10,468 bases of DNA from Deltaproteobacteria bacterium (lineage in GTDB: Bacteria; Bdellovibrionota; O2-12-FULL-43-9; JACQJE01), in contig JACQJE010000166.1 in assembly GCA_016205125.1 (NCBI GenBank), positions 1 to 10,468 of the forward strand, in the 5' to 3' direction. Position 1 is the first letter of the stretch; every line of letters begins with the position of its first letter. Under the pieces are notes generated by a model. It was not told the DNA's origin and searched no databases. It was given only the letters and a program-made list of their open reading frames with translations. This document shows, piece after piece, positions 5,930 through 10,468 of the stretch. A program made the translations under genes and the position numbers.

Positions 5930-7555
5930 ATGAATGACCTCCTTACACGCTTCATAGGTGACCCCCATCGCCCACTCCGATTGCTTGCGGCACTGTTGGG
6001 ATCCGCTCTTTTCCTTTCCCTTGTCTCTCCCTCTTTTTCTTCCGAAACGCCTCGATCCTGGGATGAAGTCGCCTCAGATGTGAGGGGTGTTCTGGATCAG
6101 GCGCTTCTCTCTTATGCGAAAGGGGAGAGAGCAGAAGCCCTTGAAGGGGTCAATGATGCCTATTTCCTGAAATTTGAAGCCTCCGGCATGGAGATGGCGG
6201 TCAGCCAGTATCTCGGGTCGAGAACAACCTATGACCTGGAGGATCAGTTTGGTGAACTTCGCAATGGGATCAAAAAGGGGGCCTCTCACTCAGCTGTAAA
6301 AGAGGAGGCGACTCTTCTGGGTCGATCTTTGCAAGAGGTGGCGAAGGAGCTGGTAAAGCTCGGTGCTCCTCTTCAGGGAATGGGATATGTCGGAGCAACG
6401 ACCACAGCGAATGTTGTTTCTTCATCATCAAGAGAGGTCATGAGCGATCTGGATGAGGCGTTTGGTATCCTTTTGGAGCACATGGATCAGGTTAAGGCGT
6501 TGGTGAGCGCGGGACAGCATGCGGAGGCGGGCAAACGGGTGGGGGATCTCTATTTTGATGATTTTGAAGGGAGGGGATTGGAGACCGCTATTGGATTGGA
6601 GAATCCATCCGTTGTTCGCAAAATTGAGATGAAATTTGCAAATCTCCGCACACTGATTCGAAAGAGCGATCCTCAATGGCATCCAGAATGGGAATCTCTT
6701 CGGGCGGATCTCTTTACCCAGCGGGCGCGTTTTCAGGCGAAACGCCAGGTGAGCGGCTGGTCGGCCTTTCTCTCTTCCGCTCTCATTCTGGTGAGAGAAG
6801 GTTTTGAAGCGCTCCTCATTATTTTTGCCCTGATTGCGCTCCTTTCAAAGATGGGTCAGGGAGAGTGCAAGAGGGGTGTTTACGTGAGCAGTCTTGCTGC
6901 GGTGGTTGCCAGTGTTTTGACGGCGGCGGCCCTTGCCCTGCTTGTCCGGCAATTTGCCTGGCACAGAGAGGTTTTGGAAGGGGCGACGATGCTGGTTGCA
7001 TCGGGGATGCTCCTCTATGTCGGAATGTGGATGCTCCTCTCCGCCAAGGGGAATCGGATTCAGAAAAAGCTCAAGGAGAGGGTCGATCTCTCCTTTTCAA
7101 GCAATCGCCTCTGGATCATCTGGGCGACGGCGTTTTTGGCTGTTTATCGCGAAGGTGCGGAGTCCATTCTCTTCTACTCCGCGCTCCTCTCTTCTACTGA
7201 TTCGTCCCATACGACTCATCTGATTGCCGGCATGGCAGGCGGGGCATTTGCTCTGTTTCTCCTCGCTCTTGTGATGAAGAGAGCCTTTGCGGTTCTTCCC
7301 GTCAAGCGTTTTTTCCAGGTCACGTCCGTTTTGCTGGCGTCGATGGCCTTTTCCTTCGCAGGAAAGGGGATGATCGAGCTGCAGGCTGCCGGCATTGTCG
7401 GTGCAACCCATTGGAAGTGGGCGCCCACTTTTTCTCTTCTGGGAATCTTTCCCACAGCCCAGTCTTTGATGCTGCAGCTTCTTGTTCTCGCGGCGATTGC
7501 CATCATTTTGATCTTTAACAACACAAAGGTAGTACGGAGGTATCAATCAGAATGA
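5930..7555 (+). CDS. FTR1-family iron permease with extracytoplasmic N-terminal domain
   Basis: This inner-membrane permease imports iron, by family analogy as Fe(III) formed at the membrane by an oxidase partner. Residues 16-37 form a signal-like hydrophobic segment. An extracytoplasmic domain spans about 42-275, and seven or so membrane helices occupy 278-531. Both hallmark iron motifs are intact: REGFE at 289-293 in the first helix and REGAE at 407-411 in the fourth. The N-terminal domain contains two related halves, 64-91 and 194-221, each with a YFxxFExxGxE core. At 541 aa it is about twice the size of EfeU-type permeases and resembles the long FTR1 proteins paired with P19. AAGGGAG lies 5 nt before the ATG. 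The gene follows a strong promoter and Fur-like box and overlaps the P19 gene by 4 nt (ATGA), so the two are likely co-translated. Family certainty is high; the metal redox state is inferred. Confidence 0.95.
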   Translation: MNDLLTRFIGDPHRPLRLLAALLGSALFLSLVSPSFSSETPRSWDEVASDVRGVLDQALLSYAKGERAEALEGVNDAYFLKFEASGMEMAVSQYLGSRTTYDLEDQFGELRNGIKKGASHSAVKEEATLLGRSLQEVAKELVKLGAPLQGMGYVGATTTANVVSSSSREVMSDLDEAFGILLEHMDQVKALVSAGQHAEAGKRVGDLYFDDFEGRGLETAIGLENPSVVRKIEMKFANLRTLIRKSDPQWHPEWESLRADLFTQRARFQAKRQVSGWSAFLSSALILVREGFEALLIIFALIALLSKMGQGECKRGVYVSSLAAVVASVLTAAALALLVRQFAWHREVLEGATMLVASGMLLYVGMWMLLSAKGNRIQKKLKERVDLSFSSNRLWIIWATAFLAVYREGAESILFYSALLSSTDSSHTTHLIAGMAGGAFALFLLALVMKRAFAVLPVKRFFQVTSVLLASMAFSFAGKGMIELQAAGIVGATHWKWAPTFSLLGIFPTAQSLMLQLLVLAAIAIILIFNNTKVVRRYQSE

Positions 7556-8145
7556 AGTACCATCATCTCTTGCCTAAGAAAAATAGGGTTGGATTTTTAA
7601 TGGCTCTTCTGGGGGCGGCGCTGGTTTTCTCTCAGAGCGCCTCTGCGGCGGCGCCCTTTAGGGAATTCCCTATTGGCGAGCCTGTCGTGCGCAGCCACAT
7701 GCAGATTGCCGCTGTCTATCTGCCGCCCATTAAAATGGACCACGATATGTCTGCCCACCAGGGAATTGAACATCTCCTCAAGACGGCAAAGGGGCATGTC
7801 ATTCACCTGGAGGCCGACATTCATGCCGAGACTGCAAATCCGAACGGATTTGGCCGCGGTGACTGGATCCCTTATTTGACGGTGAATTATCGCCTCACCC
7901 ATACAAAGAGCAAAAAAGAGATCAAAGGGACCTTCATGCCGATGGTGGCGAAGGATGGAGCTCACTACGGTGCTACGGTCACGTTGCCGGAAAAGGGTCA
8001 TTATAAACTGCGATACGAAATCACTCCCCCTTCAAAGAATGGTTTCGGTCGCCATACCGACCCGGTGACAGGCGTAGCGCCGTGGTGGGAGCCATTTACA
8101 GTCAATTTTGAATTCGATTTCAAAGGTTTTGATGCTCAATCCTGA
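7552..8145 (+). CDS. P19/Tp34-family periplasmic iron-transport protein
   Basis: This is a periplasmic metal-binding protein of 197 aa, predicted to deliver iron to the adjacent FTR1 permease. In known systems (P19 of Campylobacter, FetP of E. coli) such proteins form copper-containing dimers. A signal peptide is clear: basic start, hydrophobic core at about 13-28 and an ASA cleavage site near 30-32. Candidate ligands by comparison with P19 are H85 and E87 in HLEADI, M131 in the FMPMVAKDG stretch, H138 in HYG, and H168 in GRHTD. The H85-M131 and M131-H138 distances (46 and 7 residues) equal those I recall for H42-M88-H95 of P19. The conserved GRHTDPVTGVAPWW lies at 166-179. The ATG overlaps the FTR1 stop by 4 nt, and GGAGG lies upstream at a normal distance. 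A hairpin repeat follows the stop. Confidence 0.93.
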   Translation: MKYHHLLPKKNRVGFLMALLGAALVFSQSASAAAPFREFPIGEPVVRSHMQIAAVYLPPIKMDHDMSAHQGIEHLLKTAKGHVIHLEADIHAETANPNGFGRGDWIPYLTVNYRLTHTKSKKEIKGTFMPMVAKDGAHYGATVTLPEKGHYKLRYEITPPSKNGFGRHTDPVTGVAPWWEPFTVNFEFDFKGFDAQS

Positions 8146-8157
8146 TTGATGCTCATG

Positions 8158-8202
8158 ATCCCTCTCCCGCTTGCGGGAGAGGGATAGGGTGGGAAGGTGA
8201 GG
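8158..8202 (+). repeat. REP-like hairpin between P19 and cupredoxin genes
   Basis: Arms 8158-8170 and 8173-8185 form a perfect 13-bp stem of the CCCTCTCCCGC / GCGGGAGAGGG type with a 2-nt centre. The tail ATAGGGTGGGAAGGTGAGG follows. This family of CCCTCTCC...GGGAGAGGG-TAGGGTGAGG elements is known as a multi-copy intergenic repeat in many bacterial genomes. No U-run follows, so it is not a standard terminator, but it could attenuate transcription or stabilise the upstream mRNA. Its tail appears to supply the ribosome-binding site of the next gene. Confidence 0.75.
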
Positions 8203-8204
8203 AA

Positions 8205-8834
8205 ATGCATCTCAGCAGATTTTTTATTTTAATTCTTTTGTTGAGCCTCTTTCAATCTCCTCTCATCGAAGGGGCGACCGTGAACGGTCGCATTGTTTCG
8301 AAAGTTCTCCCCGATCCCGGAGATTTCGTTGTCTATCTTAAACCGCTCTCTCCGACTCCCGTCATCCCCAGTGCTGGCGGCGCGTCGGGGATCTCCAACC
8401 CTCAACGCTCTTCGAAGACCTATCGGATGGACCAGAAGGGGATGACCTTTATCCCCCACATTCTCCCGATCCCCGTCGGCTCGCGCATCATCTTTGGCAA
8501 CAGCGATGATGAAATGCACATCGTCCACTCGACCTCCGAGGCGGAAAAATTTAATTTCTCCGTTTTGCCAAAAAAGGAATCTCCACCGAAGGCGTTTAAT
8601 CGGGTGGGGGAGATTCAGATCCTCTGCGATATTCATCAGCAGATGCTGGCCTATATTCTCGTTCTCGAGACCCCCTATTTTTCGACGAGTGATCAGGGAG
8701 GGAACTTCAGAATAGACCAGGTTCCTCCAGGAAAATATCGCCTGGCGACCTGGCATGAAAAGTATGTCTCGCGGGAGAAGATCATCGACGTGAAGCGGCG
8801 AACATCCCGACTGTCGGTGGAACTTCTGTATTAA
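8205..8834 (+). CDS. Secreted cupredoxin with carboxypeptidase-regulatory-like fold, type-1 Cu site
   Basis: This is a secreted, probably periplasmic blue-copper-type protein of 209 aa. A signal peptide covers about 1-23. Residues 24-47 (ATVNGRIV...VVYLKPL) and 155-185, with the GNFRIDQVPPGKYRL stretch and WHE, match the beta-sandwich often annotated as carboxypeptidase-regulatory-like or methylamine-utilisation type. The cupredoxin core lies between, with FIPHILPIPVGSRIIFGNSD at 82-101. All four expected copper ligands are present: H105, C141, H144 and M147 (the latter three in CDIHQQM). This suggests electron transfer or metal oxidation. It lies 59 nt after P19 on the same strand, past the hairpin repeat, so it is probably the third gene of the iron operon, perhaps at lower expression. 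AAGGTG lies 5 nt before the ATG. The role in iron uptake is inferred from position and copper site; no such partner has been established for this family to my knowledge. Confidence 0.82.
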   Translation: MHLSRFFILILLLSLFQSPLIEGATVNGRIVSKVLPDPGDFVVYLKPLSPTPVIPSAGGASGISNPQRSSKTYRMDQKGMTFIPHILPIPVGSRIIFGNSDDEMHIVHSTSEAEKFNFSVLPKKESPPKAFNRVGEIQILCDIHQQMLAYILVLETPYFSTSDQGGNFRIDQVPPGKYRLATWHEKYVSREKIIDVKRRTSRLSVELLY

Positions 8835-8915
8835 TCAGCTCAGATGTGGCCAGCTCACAATCGCCTGGTAATGGCAGCGCTTCATGAAGATCGGGGTTTT
8901 TCCGAAAAGTAATCT

Positions 8916-9017
8916 ATGAAGAAGGTCATGGCGTTACTGAAGCTGTTCTTTTTTGCTTGCGCCTTTTTGCCAAATCTGTTATCATTGAAGCACAAATGTA
9001 ATCATGGAGGCTTATAG
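8916..9017 (+). CDS. Possible 33-aa hydrophobic peptide
   Basis: An ATG at 8916 opens 33 codons ending in TAG at 9015-9017. The product starts MKKVMALLKLFFFACAFL, which looks like a secretion signal with a lipobox-like FFAC. It has no convincing Shine-Dalgarno site and overlaps the candidate antitoxin promoter. It may be a real small membrane peptide, the decayed start of a lipoprotein gene, or chance. The rest of the 192-nt gap 8835-9026 shows nothing else clear. Confidence 0.2.
   Translation: MKKVMALLKLFFFACAFLPNLLSLKHKCNHGGL
8957..8985 (+). promoter_or_regulatory. Candidate promoter of the toxin-antitoxin pair
   Basis: TATCAT at 8980-8985 (5 of 6) has TG at 8977-8978, giving an extended -10. 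It lies 17 bp after TTGCGC (8957-8962), a weak -35. The start would be near 8992, leaving a leader of about 35 nt. The GGAGG at 9006-9010 is too far (16 nt) from the antitoxin ATG to be its normal ribosome site. Confidence 0.45.
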
Positions 9018-9026
9018 CTCAAAGAG

Positions 9027-9275
9027 ATGATCAGAACACAAATTCAGATGAATGAAGAACAAATCAAGAAACTCAAGCAGCTTGCTGCAACAACGCACCT
9101 CTCAATGGCTGAATTAATCCGTGAAGCGGTAAACAAGTTTCTTCTGATGCAGGTGCTGCTTGACAGGGAGGAATTAAAGAAACGCGCAATAGCGATTGCC
9201 GGAGCTTATCATTCCAAAAAGAAGAATCTTTCAAAAGCGCATGATCAGTATTTGATTGAGGCTTACAGAAAATGA
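9027..9275 (+). CDS. Ribbon-helix-helix antitoxin (VapB/CopG-like)
   Basis: This is the likely antitoxin of the pair, 82 aa. Residues 1-42 form a ribbon-helix-helix domain: strand MIRTQIQM, helix NEEQIKKLKQLAATTH and the turn LSMAELIREAVNKFL, where such proteins dimerise and bind operator DNA. The basic C-terminal part (about 48-82, KKKNLSKAHDQYLIEAYRK at the end) would wrap the toxin. It ends in an ATGA overlap with the PIN gene, the standard antitoxin-first order. By family rule the complex represses its own promoter. An in-frame TAG at 9015-9017 prevents an earlier start, so the ATG at 9027 is chosen despite a poor ribosome site. GC content is clearly below that of the flanking metabolic genes, which suggests acquisition by transfer. 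Confidence 0.83.
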   Translation: MIRTQIQMNEEQIKKLKQLAATTHLSMAELIREAVNKFLLMQVLLDREELKKRAIAIAGAYHSKKKNLSKAHDQYLIEAYRK

Positions 9276-9682
9276 GGGTCTTTTTAGACACTTCAGCTTT
9301 TTTGGCCATTATCGACGCTGATGATGACAACCATGCTGCAGCAAAAAAAAAGTGGAGAGAGTTAATCCTCGCTGAAGCTGAATTTTTTTGCAACAACTAT
9401 GTTCTGATTGAAACGTTTGCTCTTCTTCAGCATCGTTTCGGAATGACTGCGGTCAATAGGTTTAGTAATGATGTTGTCTCTTTTCTTCATATCCATTGGA
9501 TTGATGAAGCCATCCATCAGGCCGCGACAAGCGCTCTCCTTGCTGCAGCTCGGAAAAAACTGAGTTTAGTTGATTGTGTGAGCTTTGAAACAATGCGAAG
9601 CCTTGGCATCAAGACTGCATTCAGTTTTGACAAGCATTTTACTCAACAGGGATTTAACCGCATTCCCCAAAGAAGAAAGTAA
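9272..9682 (+). CDS. PIN-domain ribonuclease toxin (VapC-like)
   Basis: This is a PIN-fold metal-dependent endoribonuclease of 136 aa, the expected toxin partner of the upstream antitoxin. The acidic active-site residues are all visible: D6 in FLDTSA, E47 in YVLIETFALL, D101 in LSLVDCVSFE, and D120 in FSFDKHF. The C-terminal order of D101, then TAFSFD and GF, is the usual PIN ending. VapC toxins commonly cut tRNA or rRNA; the target here is unknown. Translation is coupled by the ATGA overlap. About 37% GC is seen in sampled lines, lower than the surrounding chromosome. A non-toxic PIN nuclease is unlikely because the antitoxin is present. Confidence 0.9.
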   Translation: MRVFLDTSAFLAIIDADDDNHAAAKKKWRELILAEAEFFCNNYVLIETFALLQHRFGMTAVNRFSNDVVSFLHIHWIDEAIHQAATSALLAAARKKLSLVDCVSFETMRSLGIKTAFSFDKHFTQQGFNRIPQRRK

Positions 9683-9707
9683 TCTCCCCGTAGATTTGCT
9701 GACAGTA

Positions 9708-9729
9708 GGGGGGGAGCCCCGTTGTTTCT
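9708..9729 (+). terminator. Weak terminator-like hairpin after the toxin gene
   Basis: GGGG (9708-9711) and CCCC (9717-9720) enclose a GGGAG loop and are followed by a T-rich GTTGTTTCT. An alternative, longer pairing is CTCCCC (9684-9689) with GGGGAG (9711-9716). The stem is short, so termination would be partial. Confidence 0.3.
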
Positions 9730-9732
9730 TCA

Positions 9733-9762
9733 TTGACTTCCTGCTGAGCATTCTTTTATTGT
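9733..9762 (+). promoter_or_regulatory. Candidate promoter for tRNA-Arg(TCG)
   Basis: TTGACT (9733-9738, 5 of 6) and TATTGT (9757-9762, 4 of 6) are 18 bp apart. The start would lie near 9769, 12 nt before the tRNA. Confidence 0.5.
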
Positions 9763-9780
9763 CACAGCGTGCTGATTTTT

Positions 9781-9854
9781 GCGCCTGTAGCTCAGTGGAT
9801 TAGAGCATCAGACTTCGGATCTGAGGGTCGGGGGTTCGAATCCCTCCAGGCGCG
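9781..9854 (+). tRNA. tRNA-Arg (anticodon TCG)
   Basis: A full cloverleaf is present. The acceptor GCGCCTG pairs with CAGGCGC, the D stem is GCTC/GAGC, the anticodon stem TCAGA/TCTGA encloses CTTCGGA (anticodon TCG, decoding CGA and probably CGG), and the T arm is GGGGG-TTCGAAT-CCCTC. The discriminator is G at 9854 and no CCA is encoded. It lies between a transferred-looking toxin-antitoxin pair and a non-coding stretch, a common setting for tRNA-associated integration. Confidence 0.96.
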
Positions 9855-10144
9855 CGTGTTTCAAGATATTGTTGTTAGCAGCTGCTACTGTAGTGCTACT
9901 ATCAATGAGTAATTGGCTAGAATGATGGCGTTCTTAAATATAAACCGAGGCGGAGCATTTTTTATCAAGGTTGTAGGTGGCTGGACAAAACTCGTCTTTT
10001 CGATTAAAGGTGGATATTTAGGTGCCTACAAAATAGGAAAAATAAAACGGGGGGTGCCTAATTTTACAAGCACTTCCCGTAACTCGCTGCGTCAAACGGC
10101 AGAAACTTCCGCCCTTGGGTTTTCTGCCCCATGCAAGGTGTGCG
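9855..10144. other. 290-nt stretch without a supported gene; repeat-like right half
   Basis: The left part (to about 10060) is AT-rich and shows no convincing gene on either strand; the octamer GGTGCCTA occurs twice, at 10021 and 10053. The right part contains an inverted repeat with 8-bp perfect arms GGCAGAAA (10098-10105) and TTTCTGCC (10121-10128) around a 15-nt GC-rich loop. Just before it, CCGT...ACGG could form a small second stem. This may be a dispersed intergenic repeat or the 3' structure of the minus-strand gene that ends at 10145. Confidence 0.5.
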
Positions 10145-10360
10145 TTAAAATCCCACCTGACAAGATTCCGTCACGCACTCATTGGCATCAAGTTGCTCTA
10201 CGATCTTTAGGTAACCCGGGTTGCTCGAAACCTCGGAGCCCAAGGAACTTTCTAGGCTGCATTTGGCCTTATTCAACCCCGCGCAGATGTCAGCCTGCAA
10301 CAGGCTGGGTGCAAGCGCGGACACGGCCAGCACGATTAGAAACGTTGTTAGATTTTTCAT
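10145..10360 (-). CDS. Small secreted four-cysteine peptide, unknown function
   Basis: I do not recognise this 71-aa protein. It has a classical signal peptide: basic MKN, hydrophobic core at about 4-20 and a likely cleavage after LLQA (residue 23). The mature part would be about 48 aa, acidic, with four cysteines at 26, 34, 62 and 67, which could form two disulfides in the periplasm or outside the cell. The ATG at 10360 is chosen because GGGGGAG lies just upstream on this strand and the signal peptide begins there; an upstream GTG at 10378 would add only six residues. The leader contains a run of nine G at 10390-10382. The gene runs opposite to its neighbours and stands alone. A plus-strand frame over the same bases has no family features. 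Confidence 0.6.
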   Translation of the reverse strand: MKNLTTFLIVLAVSALAPSLLQADICAGLNKAKCSLESSLGSEVSSNPGYLKIVEQLDANECVTESCQVGF

Positions 10361-10402
10361 TTTCTCCCCCTTCCACACTCACCCCCCCCCACATCTTATT
10401 AG

Positions 10403-10468
10403 AAGGAGATTAAGTTAAAATTACCACGCTTATTAAATTCATTGCTCCTTCAGCTTTTATTCTACGCC
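10403..10468 (+). other. Possible start of a gene cut by the right edge
   Basis: AAGGAG at 10403-10408 is a strong ribosome site. No ATG, GTG or TTG follows at normal distance, but an ATT at 10420 opens a frame without stop to the window end, reading ITTLIKFIAPSAFILR, which is hydrophobic like a signal peptide. ATT starts are rare, so this is weak without the downstream sequence. Confidence 0.15.

Noticed and set aside
7097..7546. Minus-strand frames opposite the FTR1 membrane domain
   Set aside because: They are low-complexity, charged shadows of the helix codons of FTR1.
8158..8185. Rho-independent terminator after P19
   Set aside because: The hairpin is perfect but no U-run follows, and the tail matches a repeat family; partial attenuation remains possible.
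9913..10413. 166-codon plus-strand frame
   Set aside because: No recognisable motif, no ribosome site, odd composition, and its second half lies opposite the better-supported secreted peptide gene.

Overview
This window reads as bacterial chromosome. Genes are dense, lie almost all on the + strand, carry Shine-Dalgarno sites and often overlap by ATGA. Base composition is moderate (roughly 50-55% GC by eye) but drops clearly around the toxin-antitoxin pair and towards the right edge. Two tRNA genes lack an encoded CCA end. I cannot name the lineage with confidence. Signal-peptide proteins, a periplasmic P19-type iron protein and a Fur-like operator fit a diderm (Gram-negative) bacterium. No gene is a taxonomic marker.

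Layout. (1) Positions 2-4192: the 3' part of an NrnA-type DHH phosphoesterase, then a Gld-like ABC module of ATPase, six-TM permease and GldG-type auxiliary protein. All run in one direction with gaps of 22 nt or less, or overlaps. (2) 4181-4329: a 44-bp tandem duplication that contains the gldG stop codon, followed by a GA-rich mirror element. (3) 4330-5616: aspartate kinase LysC. (4) 5693-5765: tRNA-Arg(CCG) on the minus strand, divergent from (5). (5) 5848-8834: a likely iron-uptake operon with a strong extended -10 promoter, a Fur-box-like palindrome at the start site, an FTR1 permease with a large duplicated extracytoplasmic domain, a P19/Tp34 protein, a REP-like hairpin and a secreted type-1-copper cupredoxin. 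(6) 9027-9682: an RHH/PIN (VapBC-like) toxin-antitoxin pair of low GC. (7) 9781-9854: tRNA-Arg(TCG). (8) 9855-10468: mostly non-coding, repeat-like sequence, then a small minus-strand gene for a secreted four-cysteine peptide behind a G9 tract.

How the genes work together. The most coherent system is the iron operon. FTR1 imports iron through two REGxE motifs, P19 is a periplasmic metal-binding partner, and the third gene adds a complete His-Cys-His-Met copper site that could supply the redox step needed by Ftr1-type permeases. The FTR1-P19 pairing is known. The dedicated cupredoxin, here separated from P19 by a repeat hairpin, is the part most worth testing. The ABC module probably acts on an envelope substrate that cannot be inferred. 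LysC supplies aspartyl phosphate for lysine, threonine, methionine and diaminopimelate.
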